A stretch of 64,000 nucleotides of DNA from DAOUTW01 sp964523575 (GTDB lineage Bacteria > Zixibacteria > MSB-5A5 > GN15 > JAAZOE01), in assembly GCA_964523575.1 (NCBI GenBank), contig CAZGAV010000003.1, positions 1-64,000 of the forward strand, written 5' to 3'. The notes under the pieces were generated by a model that was not told the DNA's origin, searched no databases, and was given only the letters and a program-made list of their open reading frames with translations. The translations under genes were made by a program, and so were the position numbers. Shown piece by piece: positions 51,980-60,633 of the stretch. Positions within the stretch are counted from its first letter, which is position 1; the number at the start of each line of letters is the position of its first letter.

Positions 51980-52797
51980 GCGCCATCAAGAAACTAAACG
52001 CCAGCATGGAAAAGCATAAGTCAATGCTTTGCGTCGGCCTCGATATCGACGCCCGGAAAATGCCCCAGGGTTCCGGGGCCGATGTTTCGAGTATGGCTCG
52101 ATTTGTCTTGAGGATAATCGAAGCCACGTCTGATATTGTCGCCGCCTATAAACCCAACCTAGCCTTTTATGAAGCCCTAGGCCCCGAGGGTCTGTCGCTT
52201 TTGAAACTGGTCTGTAGCCGCATCCCCGAGGATACCGTTATTATTCTCGACGCTAAACGCGGCGATATCGGCAACAGCGCTGAATTTTACGCCCGCGCTT
52301 TCTTCGAAGTCTATGGCGCCGATTGGGTCACCGTCAACCCCTATATGGGTTATGATTCTCTACGACCTTTTTTGAATTATAAGGACAAGGGAGCTTTTGT
52401 TCTGTGCCTGACCTCCAATCCCGGTGCCCGGGACTTTCAGAGAATGGATATAGCCGGCAAATCGATGTATATGCATGTGGTGCAGAAGATCGTTTCCTGG
52501 GACAAGGATCATAATTGCGGCTTGGTGGTGGGAGCGACATATCCGGAACAACTGGCTGAAATTCGCGAAGCGGCCGAGGATATGCCGATTCTGATCCCCG
52601 GGGTCGGAGCCCAGGGCGGCGATCTCGAAAAAGCGGTTCAAAACGGCACCGCCGGTTTCAAAAAACCGGCCTTGATAAATGTCTCTCGTTCGGTTCTGTA
52701 TGCGTCGTCGGGAGATGATTTCGATCGCGCGGCGCGCGCTGTCGTGGAAAGGCTCAATGGCGAAATTAACGGCCTTCGCGATCCCCGTTCGTCATGA
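51976..52797 (+). CDS. pyrF: Orotidine 5'-phosphate decarboxylase (type 2)
   Basis: Last step of UMP synthesis. 273 residues; the catalytic D-A-K-R-G-D-I motif in LDAKRGDIGNSAEFYARA, LCVGLDID near the start and VGATYPEQLAEIR are of the longer type 2 enzymes. ATGA overlap with pyrD. Its last 32 bases overlap the end of a convergent gene. Confidence 0.95.
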   Translation: MSAIKKLNASMEKHKSMLCVGLDIDARKMPQGSGADVSSMARFVLRIIEATSDIVAAYKPNLAFYEALGPEGLSLLKLVCSRIPEDTVIILDAKRGDIGNSAEFYARAFFEVYGADWVTVNPYMGYDSLRPFLNYKDKGAFVLCLTSNPGARDFQRMDIAGKSMYMHVVQKIVSWDKDHNCGLVVGATYPEQLAEIREAAEDMPILIPGVGAQGGDLEKAVQNGTAGFKKPALINVSRSVLYASSGDDFDRAARAVVERLNGEINGLRDPRSS

Positions 52798-53233
52798 CCG
52801 CCGCCGGTGTCTGGGGCACTTCCTGATTCTTCTTGATGACTGAGTTAATATATTCGAAGGCTTCATCCCGAGAGTTGAAAATGTTGGGATTATCATTCAT
52901 GTATTGATGATACCCGGCCCGCACCGTTATCCGCGTAATCTGGAAACCATAGCGGGCAATACCATGGGGAATGACATAGGTCTCCAGTAATTTGCGGGCG
53001 TTGGCGATATAGAATGACTTTAAATCGGGTTCCACTATGAAGTTGGTCATATCGATAATGAGATAGATTTTCCCCAAAGCCGTGAATTCTTCCAGCATAT
53101 CGCTGAAAGCTTCGAAGATTATATCCAGATGTTCCTTGCTCGTCGGATGAATACGATTGCGATAGGCAACATGAAGAATACGCCGCTGAGAGTCGAATTC
53201 CGTGATGAAACAATCGGGGCTGAGTTTAAGCAT
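52766..53233 (-). CDS. STAS-like small protein A, paralogue of the gene upstream
   Basis: 155 residues, soluble, alternating strands and helices. Residues about 58-128 align with the neighbour at 53435 (shared D-[MY]-T, E-P, the E-T-Y/D-T-Y, P-x-G-[IL]-A-R-Y-G-F-x-I and a late F-N-[ST]-R-[ED]-E-A-F-x-Y-I). The fold is reminiscent of SpoIIAA-like/STAS domains (strand with IIDMT or DYT then helix). No enzymatic residues are seen. The C-terminus overlaps the end of pyrF by 32 bases. The function is unknown. Confidence 0.65.
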   Translation of the reverse strand: MLKLSPDCFITEFDSQRRILHVAYRNRIHPTSKEHLDIIFEAFSDMLEEFTALGKIYLIIDMTNFIVEPDLKSFYIANARKLLETYVIPHGIARYGFQITRITVRAGYHQYMNDNPNIFNSRDEAFEYINSVIKKNQEVPQTPAAVMTNGDREGR

Positions 53234-53434
53234 TTTCCATCCAGATTCCTACAATTTTATCACCCTTTGATTCTATTATCGGCAGGATTTTGCAATAATT
53301 GAGTTTAGACCCCGGCGAAAGAGAAACGCCGCGGAAGGCTAATCATGTGGTCCGGGCGAGAGCGAAAATTTCGCTGATTGGCTATCCATCGAACCGGCAG
53401 GCAGAATCCGGCTCTCTGTCGGCGATCGAAACCT

Positions 53435-53944
53435 TTACTGCGAACGACGGTCAAGACCAATCGTTGAGGTCGGGGTCTCTTCCCCGGAGATTTCCATCTC
53501 CGATGATTCGATTGGTCTATTTTCCGCCTCTTTCCGTATCTGGGCTGCCAGACGACGGATATAGCCGAAGGCTTCTTCACGGGTATTGAACAGATTGGCC
53601 GGACTCTTGAGATACACTTCATGACCGACCTGGGCGGTAACCCGCGAAATATCGAAACCGTAGCGGGCTAATCCCCCGGGCACCAGATATGTATCCATAA
53701 TTTCTCTGATCACGGCGGCGTATTCGTCAATATATTTCGGCTCAAGAATTATTCTGGTATAATCGGTAATCATATAACCACGCCGATTCGAAAGATGGCG
53801 CTTGAGAATATTCTTGACAGCCTCTGCGAGGGCATAGCCGTCTTCTCTGGTCTGGCACCTGATAGGTGACCGGGCCGTCAGATGGACAATGCCGTCTTCG
53901 TCGTCAAACTCGCCGACCAAATCGGTCAAATCAACCATGCTCAA
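53435..53944 (-). CDS. STAS-like small protein B, paralogue of the gene downstream
   Basis: 169 residues, same architecture as the next gene: an N-terminal strand-rich part (10-60), D-Y-T-R-I-I-L-E-P, then Y-L-V-P-G-G-L-A-R-Y-G-F-D-I-S-R-V-T and F-N-T-R-E-E-A-F-G-Y-I. A polar tail of about 30 residues follows. The pair probably arose by duplication and may form a heterodimer or act on one target. AAGGG lies seven bases before the ATG. The 201 bases between the pair contain one perfect palindrome (AGCGAAA-A-TTTCGCT at about 53363) and no gene. Confidence 0.65.
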   Translation of the reverse strand: MSMVDLTDLVGEFDDEDGIVHLTARSPIRCQTREDGYALAEAVKNILKRHLSNRRGYMITDYTRIILEPKYIDEYAAVIREIMDTYLVPGGLARYGFDISRVTAQVGHEVYLKSPANLFNTREEAFGYIRRLAAQIRKEAENRPIESSEMEISGEETPTSTIGLDRRSQ

Positions 53945-54060
53945 CCCTTGTTTTAATTCCCCATAAGCCCTGCTTATTATCTATATAATTCGGACTCGGA
54001 ATATTTTAGTTTACCGATCATGACGGTTTTTTCGGATAAAAAAGGATAGAACGCCCTCGA

Positions 54061-54107
54061 AAGAAAAAACGGGCCGGCGAGGATTTATTATATCTTCACC
54101 GGCCCGT
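54061..54107 (-). terminator. Terminator of the recA operon
   Basis: On the minus strand ACGGGCCGG and CCGGCCCGT pair around a 21-base loop, then a T-run. It lies 75 bases after the recA stop; on the plus strand an A-run and then CAAAAAAA flank it, so it may also work there. Confidence 0.7.
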
Positions 54108-54182
54108 CAAAAAAATTTGGACCCGATCAAATTGACCGACCGGCCGGGTTTAACAGCCGTTCGCCGGATCAGCCGATGGTGT

Positions 54183-55220
54183 TTATTCGACCGGCGCCTC
54201 GGCCTTCTTCGGGGCCTGAGGAATCAGCCCCAGCCGGGTTTTGATTTCGCCCTCGATGGCCGACGCCAGATCACGGTTTTCTTCCAGGAAAACCTTTACT
54301 TTCTCGCGTCCCTGGCCCAGACGGTCGTCGCCATACGAGAACCAGGCGCCTGATTTTTCGACTATGTTCTCCCGGACGCCGATATCGAGCACTTCTCCGA
54401 TACGGGAAATGCCGGTGCCGTAGGTGATATCGAATTCCGTTTCCCGGAACGGCGGCGCCACTTTGTTTTTGACAACCCGCACCCGGGTACGGTTGCCGAC
54501 CACGTTATCGCCGTCCTTGATGGTTGCGATTTTCCGAATATCGAGCCGGATGGTAGAATAGAACTTAAGGGCATTTCCGCCGGTGGTCGTTTCCGGATTA
54601 CCGAACATAACGCCGATTTTCATCCTTATCTGGTTGATAAACACCAGACAACTCCGCGATTTGGAGACGACGCCGGTGAGTTTGCGCAAAGCCTGCGACA
54701 TGAGGCGGGCCTGCAGGCCCATATGGGAATCGCCCATCTCACCTTCAATTTCGGCGCGTGGCACCAGGGCTGCTACGGAATCGATAACGATGATATCCAC
54801 GGCGCTCGAGCGAACCAGCGTTTCGGCGATTTCCAGGGCCTGTTCGCCGGTATCGGGCTGAGCGATCAGGAGATTATCCAGATCGACGCCGAGGGCGCGC
54901 GAGTACTTGGGGTCGAGAGCATGCTCGGCGTCGATAAACGCCGCCGTCCCGCCCGTTTTCTGGGCCTCGGCAATGGCATGGAGGGCCAGCGTCGTTTTTC
55001 CCGACGATTCGGGGCCGTAGATTTCAATCACCCGCCCCCTGGGGTAACCGCCCACGCCCAGCGCGATATCGAGACCGAGTGAACCGGAGGGAATGACGTC
55101 GAGACCGGCGATGATACCGTCCGCGCCCAGCTTCATGATGGAGCCTTTGCCGAATTGTTTCTCTATTTGAGCGACCGCCGCCTCCAGCGCCTTTTTCTGA
55201 TCCGGTATTTGAGTTGCCAT
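54183..55220 (-). CDS. recA: Recombinase RecA
   Basis: 345 residues; Walker A GPESSGKTT, the MAW-motif neighbourhood in R-L-M-S-Q-A-L-R-K-L, loop L2 region GGNALKFYSTIRLDIR, all typical. The start ATG is preceded by AAGGGTGG; in-frame upstream sequence is not conserved in style. No LexA (SOS) box is recognised upstream, and it sits at the end of an operon with pgsA, pgpA, cinA and thpR, a common grouping. A terminator follows. Confidence 0.97.
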   Translation of the reverse strand: MATQIPDQKKALEAAVAQIEKQFGKGSIMKLGADGIIAGLDVIPSGSLGLDIALGVGGYPRGRVIEIYGPESSGKTTLALHAIAEAQKTGGTAAFIDAEHALDPKYSRALGVDLDNLLIAQPDTGEQALEIAETLVRSSAVDIIVIDSVAALVPRAEIEGEMGDSHMGLQARLMSQALRKLTGVVSKSRSCLVFINQIRMKIGVMFGNPETTTGGNALKFYSTIRLDIRKIATIKDGDNVVGNRTRVRVVKNKVAPPFRETEFDITYGTGISRIGEVLDIGVRENIVEKSGAWFSYGDDRLGQGREKVKVFLEENRDLASAIEGEIKTRLGLIPQAPKKAEAPVE

Positions 55221-55233
55221 TTTATACCACCCT

Positions 55234-55788
55234 TTATTCGAGTTCAAAGAGTTTCAAGTTTTCGTATATGGGTCCGCCGGGAGTCAACGTTGATCTGACC
55301 AGTGCCACCCGGTTCAATATAATCATTCCAGCGTCAAAATTCAAGTTCTCCATGTAAGCCGCCAGTTCCGAAAAATCGCCGAGAGTCTTTATCCGCCCCA
55401 AGGTCAGGTGCGGCGACAAACCGCGCTTTTCCGTCTCGATTCCGATTGGGACCAGCTTGTCGTTTATCTCCCTGGCCATCGCCGCCGCCGGTTCGGCCCC
55501 TGCTAGTCCTACCCAGAGAACACGCGGACGGCGGAGATTGGGGAATCCACCGCATCCGGCCACGCGGCTTTCGAACTTTTTCCGTCCATCTAGAACCGTT
55601 GACAGCGCCATGACAATCGGTTCGATCTTATTTTCCGGGACTTCACCGATGAATTTCAGCGTCAGGTGGATATTTTTAGGCTCCACCCATTTGATTCCGC
55701 GGGCGCGGGGTTTGAGATCTGCGATCAAAGCCTCCAGCGAATCCTTGATATGCTGGGGAAAATGAAGAGCAATAAAAAGCCTGATCAT
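55234..55788 (-). CDS. thpR: RNA 2',3'-cyclic phosphodiesterase
   Basis: A 2H phosphoesterase of 184 residues with two H-L-T-L motifs (I-H-L-T-L-K and P-H-L-T-L-G) at proper spacing. It opens 2',3'-cyclic phosphates, and the family is linked to tRNA repair. The start is placed at the ATG of MIRLFIAL because the family begins that way; GGAG touches it directly with no spacer, so the Met 12 residues upstream (55824) is possible. recA follows by 13 bases and cinA precedes. Confidence 0.88.
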   Translation of the reverse strand: MIRLFIALHFPQHIKDSLEALIADLKPRARGIKWVEPKNIHLTLKFIGEVPENKIEPIVMALSTVLDGRKKFESRVAGCGGFPNLRRPRVLWVGLAGAEPAAAMAREINDKLVPIGIETEKRGLSPHLTLGRIKTLGDFSELAAYMENLNFDAGMIILNRVALVRSTLTPGGPIYENLKLFELE

Positions 55789-55872
55789 CTCCTTGTCATG
55801 CCGGTATGAATCGTTTCGGACCATATTATGAGATAGTAAAAAAAGTGGCCGGACGGTATCACATTTTTGACA

Positions 55873-57114
55873 TTATTTCAAATTACGCAGTTCCCGCCGG
55901 AGAGTATCCAGGGCCGCCGTCACCGCCCTCTCCCGGATCATCTGGCGATTGTTGCCCAGCATGAACTTGCCCGCCACTTCCCGGTTGGCCGTCGCCACCC
56001 CGACAAAAACCGTTCCCACCGGCTTGTTATCGGTGCCGCCGTCGGGTCCCGCAATCCCGGTGATGGAAACCCCGATATCGGCTCCCATGGCCGTGATAAT
56101 TCCGGCCGCCATAGCCTTGGCCGTTTCCGGCGAAACCGCGCCATGACGCTCAATTATTTCGCCCACTACCCCCAGGTGATTCATTTTGACTTCATCGGCA
56201 TAGGCCACTATTCCGCCAAGGTAATAGCGCGACGATCCCGGGGTTGTCGTCAGACGGCCCCCCAGCAAACCACCGGTACAGGATTCGGCCGTAGCCAGGG
56301 TTAATCCCTTTGAAACCAGAAGATCGCCCACGACCGCTTCGAGTTCCCGGTCGCCTTCGGCGTAGATGTAATCGGACGCCGCCCGGAGAATACCATCCGC
56401 CAACAATTTCACGCCCGCCTCGACCTCTTCCCTGATTGAGCCATTGCCCTTGATGCACAAATCCACTCCCCGGAAGGACGGCAGGTAGGCCAGCGAAATT
56501 CCCTCAGAAAACTTCAGATAGGGCCGGATGGTTTCGGCCAAAGTTGATTCCATAATACCGGTCGTGCGCAAGACATGCCGGATAATCACGGAACCGCCCG
56601 ATTTGGCCGCCAATAAAGGAATCAATTCCTCTTCGGTAATCGTTCTCATTTCGATCGGGACACCCGGCAGGGAGCAGAAAAATTTGCCCTGCTCGTCGAT
56701 GATAATTCCCAGGGCCGACCCGATACGATTTTTCAGGAACTGCGCTCCCTGCGGTAATAAGGCCTGATTCTGATTAATAGCCGGCATCTTGACGCCTCGT
56801 TCGGCGAATCGTCTTTGGAGGTCGGCCAGAACATCCTCATGGAAAATTAGATTTCGTTTGAAAACTTTGCATATGGCTTTCTTGGTAATATCGTCGTCGG
56901 TCGGTCCCAAACCACCGGTGGCGACAACGATATCTACCCGGCGCATCGCCAGGTTGATGGCATCCACAAGCAGTTCCATGTCGTCGCCGGTGGTTGTGAT
57001 GTATTTGATGTCGATGCCGATGGCGTCGAGGTGGCGCGCCAAAAAGACCGAATTGGTGTCGGTTCGCGAACCGTAGAGAAGTTCGTCACCGATGGTAATG
57101 ATTTCCGCTGTCAT
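55873..57114 (-). CDS. cinA: CinA: nicotinamide-mononucleotide deamidase / ADP-ribose pyrophosphatase
   Basis: 413 residues. N-terminal MoeA/MogA-like domain (IITIGDELLYGSRTDTNS, VATGGLGPTDDDITKKA) splits ADP-ribose, and the C-terminal amidase (about 255-410) with TAESCTGGLLGGRLT and VSITGIAGPDGGT removes the amide of NMN; both recycle NAD breakdown products. Two-domain length as usual. Part of the pgsA-pgpA-cinA-thpR-recA series. Confidence 0.93.
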   Translation of the reverse strand: MTAEIITIGDELLYGSRTDTNSVFLARHLDAIGIDIKYITTTGDDMELLVDAINLAMRRVDIVVATGGLGPTDDDITKKAICKVFKRNLIFHEDVLADLQRRFAERGVKMPAINQNQALLPQGAQFLKNRIGSALGIIIDEQGKFFCSLPGVPIEMRTITEEELIPLLAAKSGGSVIIRHVLRTTGIMESTLAETIRPYLKFSEGISLAYLPSFRGVDLCIKGNGSIREEVEAGVKLLADGILRAASDYIYAEGDRELEAVVGDLLVSKGLTLATAESCTGGLLGGRLTTTPGSSRYYLGGIVAYADEVKMNHLGVVGEIIERHGAVSPETAKAMAAGIITAMGADIGVSITGIAGPDGGTDNKPVGTVFVGVATANREVAGKFMLGNNRQMIRERAVTAALDTLRRELRNLK

Positions 57115-57138
57115 AGCCCGATACCCAATAGATTGAAG

Positions 57139-57606
57139 TTAAAAACCAAACCAATGCAGGCGGCCGAGAGCGAAAAGGCACAGCCAGCAGGTGAGATTGG
57201 CGTAAATACCGGCAAAAACGTCGTCGAGGGTCACTCCCCAGCCCCGGGGATAGGATTCGCAATGACCGGCCGGAAACGGCTTGATGACGTCATAGAATCT
57301 GAAGAACACAAAGGCCGCCAGATAGACTTCCAGACGATAGGGCAGAAATAGCAAAGAGATGAACATCCCAGCCCACTCGTCGATGACTATTTTCTTGGAA
57401 TCATGTCCCAGGAACGTCTCGGCCCCGGTGGCCGACCAGACCGAGATGGCCGTCGTCACAACGGTCGCGATCACCAGCGCCAGACTACTCTGGCCGAGTA
57501 AAAACCAGGCGATAAGCCAGGCGGGAATAGTGCCGATAGTGCCGGGTACGATCGGAAAGTAACCGGAATAGGCCCCGGTGGCCAGAAAGCGAATCAACGG
57601 TTTCAT
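57139..57606 (-). CDS. pgpA: Phosphatidylglycerophosphatase A
   Basis: Dephosphorylates phosphatidylglycerophosphate to phosphatidylglycerol. 155 residues with four membrane segments; the family motif IVPGTIGTIPAW near the start, VIDEWAGM and FFRFYDVIKPFPAGHCE. ATG directly follows the pgsA stop, so the two act in sequence and are co-expressed. Confidence 0.92.
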   Translation of the reverse strand: MKPLIRFLATGAYSGYFPIVPGTIGTIPAWLIAWFLLGQSSLALVIATVVTTAISVWSATGAETFLGHDSKKIVIDEWAGMFISLLFLPYRLEVYLAAFVFFRFYDVIKPFPAGHCESYPRGWGVTLDDVFAGIYANLTCWLCLFALGRLHWFGF

Positions 57607-58194
57607 TTATTTGAGTACCCCTTTGAGAATGCGTCCGTTTTTAATCAAGTAATCGACGCCGGTCAGAACCGTCACGACCATGGTTACAAGCACCATCCAG
57701 TCGAATATCTGGACAACCGATTTCAGCTCGAAGAAATCACCCTGATATCCGAGGGCCGGCATAATGGTCTTGAGGTTGATATATAACAGGATGACGACGA
57801 TGGTCACCATCTGCAGGACAGTCTTGAACTTGGCCGAAAGGGTCGGCGATATGACCAGCCCCCGATAGGCCGCCAGTGACCGCAGTCCGGTAATAAAAAA
57901 TTCCCGGATGATGATCAGCATGATCATCCAGGCCTGAACATAACCCAATGCCGCAAAAGAGATAAACGCGGTCGAAGTCAGGATTTTGTCGGCCATGGGA
58001 TCCATGAATTTGCCGAAGCCGGTGATAATGCCATACTTGCGGGCCAGATATCCGTCCCACAGGTCGGTCAGTGAAGCGACGGTGAAGATGACCAGTGATA
58101 AAGCTCGGCAATAGACATTATCCATCAGGAAAAAGACCATAAAAATGGGCGACAGGATAATTCGCGACAATGTCAATTTATTCGGAGTATTCAT
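57607..58194 (-). CDS. pgsA: CDP-diacylglycerol-glycerol-3-phosphate 3-phosphatidyltransferase
   Basis: Makes phosphatidylglycerophosphate, the committed step to phosphatidylglycerol. 195 residues, six membrane segments; the CDP-alcohol motif D-G-x2-A-R-x8-G-x3-D-x3-D is complete (DLWDGYLARKYG and GFGKFMDPMADK). Opening NTPNKLTLSRI is typical. First gene of the operon. Confidence 0.95.
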   Translation of the reverse strand: MNTPNKLTLSRIILSPIFMVFFLMDNVYCRALSLVIFTVASLTDLWDGYLARKYGIITGFGKFMDPMADKILTSTAFISFAALGYVQAWMIMLIIIREFFITGLRSLAAYRGLVISPTLSAKFKTVLQMVTIVVILLYINLKTIMPALGYQGDFFELKSVVQIFDWMVLVTMVVTVLTGVDYLIKNGRILKGVLK

Positions 58195-58216
58195 ACCGCT
58201 TCACCATTAGACGCAA

Positions 58217-58245
58217 AAGGTACGGTTTGAGAGGCTGGCTGTCAA
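58217..58245 (-). promoter_or_regulatory. Promoter of the pgsA-recA operon
   Basis: On the minus strand TTGACA (58245-58240) and TACCTT (58222-58217), 17 bases apart, about 16 bases of leader before the ATG. Confidence 0.65.
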
Positions 58246-58305
58246 GACTGAAAGGAACAGCGTCCCCCACTTGAAATACGCCGCTTTGGGCAAACCCAGT
58301 CGGGG

Positions 58306-58334
58306 TTGACATAAGCTGAAGGCGACATTATTAT
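58306..58334 (+). promoter_or_regulatory. Promoter of the lipoprotein gene
   Basis: TTGACA (58306-58311) and TATTAT (58329-58334), 17 bases apart, divergent from the pgsA promoter. Confidence 0.7.
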
Positions 58335-58401
58335 TGAGGGACGCAGTCTTCTGCCAATGGCGGACACCGGCTTGTCTATCTATCTGGAACGAGGAGGGAT
58401 T

Positions 58402-59103
58402 ATGCATAAATTTATCATCCTTATCGGACTGATTCTTGTCGTCGGAACGATTTCCTGTTCCGATGATGAAAACCCGGTCGTTGAATCGGGACCGTTATTT
58501 TCGATAACGGTGCTGGATGCTCAGGGCAACCCCGACGGCCCGCTCCGGGTCGGCATCATCAACCATCCCATCGACGGTATCCCCGGAGCGGTGGGGTCCT
58601 TTCCAAAACCCTGCCCGGCGATCAATATATCGTTTTCGCTCCCTGAGGCCGCCGACTATGCACTTTCGATTTTCGATTATAATGATTTTCTGGTGAAGAC
58701 CTATTCGGGCCATGCCGAGGCCGGGATGTATGAAATCTTCTGGGAGGGAGACGATGACGACGGCCAGCCGGTACCCAGCGGATTTTATAAATACCGTCTG
58801 GAGGCCGGCAGTTTTGAGGATGAAAGATGGGCGGTTTTGGAGAAAGGACCCGATCCGCATCAGACCATAATCGGAGGTTTGAATCGAAGCGGTATATTCA
58901 CGACCGATAATCTGGCGCTTCTGCCCGGCTTGATCGATCCGCAACCGATCGAATATTTTACGGACACTGTCACCATCCATCTCTCGCGGCCTGATTTTCC
59001 AGACGATTTCTTCTACTATACGACGCGCCTGACACGGATCGGCAACAGCTTTTCATTCATCCTTGATTCACTCGGTCTGCCGGATCCGGCATCCGGGCAA
59101 TGA
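58402..59103 (+). CDS. Lipoprotein with FlgD-like immunoglobulin fold
   Basis: 233 residues; lipobox TISC (Cys18) then SDDENP. About residues 65-135 form a FlgD-like Ig module (ISFSLPEAADYALSIFD, GMYEIFWEGDDDDGQPVPSG, FYKYRLEAG), as found in secreted proteins of the FCB group. Start ATG at 58402 with GAGGAGG upstream. It is monocistronic; the 255 bases after it hold only an imperfect hairpin (ATCCCAG/CTGGGAT near 59129-59158) and no gene. Confidence 0.8.
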   Translation: MHKFIILIGLILVVGTISCSDDENPVVESGPLFSITVLDAQGNPDGPLRVGIINHPIDGIPGAVGSFPKPCPAINISFSLPEAADYALSIFDYNDFLVKTYSGHAEAGMYEIFWEGDDDDGQPVPSGFYKYRLEAGSFEDERWAVLEKGPDPHQTIIGGLNRSGIFTTDNLALLPGLIDPQPIEYFTDTVTIHLSRPDFPDDFFYYTTRLTRIGNSFSFILDSLGLPDPASGQ

Positions 59104-59345
59104 AGCGCATCTGGGGGGCATAAAAATATCCCAGACCAGGTTACCCCGGCCTGGGATGACGATGTTAGGAAGAATCCACTACTGCAACACTTTCCGTTGC
59201 ATTAAAAATATAAGTATATACTAAATAATTGTCAAGAGAAAAGCGCGGTATTGTCAAGCCTTTTTTCGTCAAATTTAGGCTTTCTTCAGAGGCCTTTTTC
59301 TTCTATGGGCACTGATTCGTTATATATTTTGGAAATGAATTTGCC

Positions 59346-59374
59346 TTGACAATCATGTTTGGGATTGGTTTATT
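59346..59374 (+). promoter_or_regulatory. Promoter of the SPT-like operon
   Basis: TTGACA (59346-59351) and TTTATT (59369-59374) are 17 bases apart; the start near 59381 gives a very short leader if the ATG at 59389 is used. Confidence 0.6.
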
Positions 59375-59388
59375 TGACAGTCTTGAAT

Positions 59389-60630
59389 ATGGAAAGGTCG
59401 GATTTGCAGCAGGAATCGAAAAAAACCATGCGTACGGCGGGCGATTTGTTCGCAAAATGCGATGAATTTACTGCCGCCAAAGAAGTTATGGCGGCCGGAT
59501 ATTACCCTTATTTTCGTCCTATTTCCTCCGCCCTCGGTGACGAAGTCGTCGTCAACGATCAGAAAATGATCATGATCGGGTCGAATAATTATCTGGGCCT
59601 GGTCGGAGACCCCCGCGTCAAGGAAGCGGCCGCCAACGCCAGCCTGAAATATGGCTCCGGCTGTACCGGCTCCCGTTTGCTGAACGGTACCCTCGATCTT
59701 CATATCGAGCTGGAAGAACGTTTGGCCCGGTATATGAAACGTGAGGCTGCTCTGGTTTTTTCCACCGGTTTTCAGACCAATTTGGGGACAATTTCATCCC
59801 TGGTCGGCAAGGACGATATCATCCTCATCGACCGGAGCAATCATGCCAGTATCGTCGATGGTTGCCGGCTGGCTCTTGGCAAGACCATCAAATACGCGCA
59901 CAACGATATGGCCGATCTTGAACGGGCCATCACTATCGCTATGAGCAACGGGATCAGGGGCGGACTCCTGATTATCACCGATGGCGTGTTTTCGATGGAG
60001 GGGGACATTGTCGATCTTCCCCGGATGTGCGAAATAGCCGCGAAATACGGCGCCCGGGTGATGGTTGATGACGCTCATTCCATCGGCGTGTTAGGCGATC
60101 TGGGGCGCGGCACCGCAGATCATTTCGGCCTGATCGATCAGGTCGATATTACGATGGGGACATTCTCCAAATCGTTCGCCTCGCTGGGCGGATTCATCGC
60201 CGGCGATGCCTCGGTTATTCACTATGTCAAACATTTTGCGCGGGCTTTGATTTTTTCGGCCTCTATCCCCCCATCAGCCGCCGCCGCCGTGCTGGCCGCC
60301 CTGGACATCATCGAGCAGGAGCCGGAGCGACGCCGTAATCTCTGGAAAAATACGGAAAAAATGCATAAAGGGCTCAAAGGCCTCGGGTTCGATATTGGGT
60401 CGACCCAGACCCCGGTAGTGCCGATCATGATTCGCAATGATATGACCTGTTTCAAATTCTGGGCCGATTTGTGCGAAGCCGGCATATTCGCCAACGCCAT
60501 TGTACCGCCGGCGGTGGCTCCGGGAATGTCGTTGATCAGAACTAGCTATACCGCCACCCATACCGAACAGCAACTGGACCGGGTCCTCGAAATTTTTGGC
60601 CGCCTCGGCAAAAAATACAATATTATCTAA
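59389..60630 (+). CDS. Alpha-oxoamine synthase, serine-palmitoyltransferase-like
   Basis: A PLP enzyme that condenses an amino acid with an acyl-CoA. 413 residues. Family marks: GSNNYLGL, GSGCTGSRLLNGT, H-A-S-I-V-D-G, DDAHSIGVLG and the PLP lysine in GTFSKSFASLGGF. The segment ALIFSASIPPSAAAAVLAAL fits serine palmitoyltransferases of the Bacteroidetes type better than Kbl or BioF. The start is uncertain between 59389 and 59428 (MRTAGDL). First gene before a GNAT-fold acyltransferase and a lipoprotein, which supports a sphingolipid role (inference). Confidence 0.75.
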   Translation: MERSDLQQESKKTMRTAGDLFAKCDEFTAAKEVMAAGYYPYFRPISSALGDEVVVNDQKMIMIGSNNYLGLVGDPRVKEAAANASLKYGSGCTGSRLLNGTLDLHIELEERLARYMKREAALVFSTGFQTNLGTISSLVGKDDIILIDRSNHASIVDGCRLALGKTIKYAHNDMADLERAITIAMSNGIRGGLLIITDGVFSMEGDIVDLPRMCEIAAKYGARVMVDDAHSIGVLGDLGRGTADHFGLIDQVDITMGTFSKSFASLGGFIAGDASVIHYVKHFARALIFSASIPPSAAAAVLAALDIIEQEPERRRNLWKNTEKMHKGLKGLGFDIGSTQTPVVPIMIRNDMTCFKFWADLCEAGIFANAIVPPAVAPGMSLIRTSYTATHTEQQLDRVLEIFGRLGKKYNII

Positions 60631-60633
60631 ACT

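Noticed and set aside
53234..53434. Possible cyclic-di-GMP (GEMM) riboswitch between the two STAS-like genes
   Set aside because: Some short words resemble the class I aptamer, but the conserved core order is absent and the resemblance is on the strand opposite to the genes.
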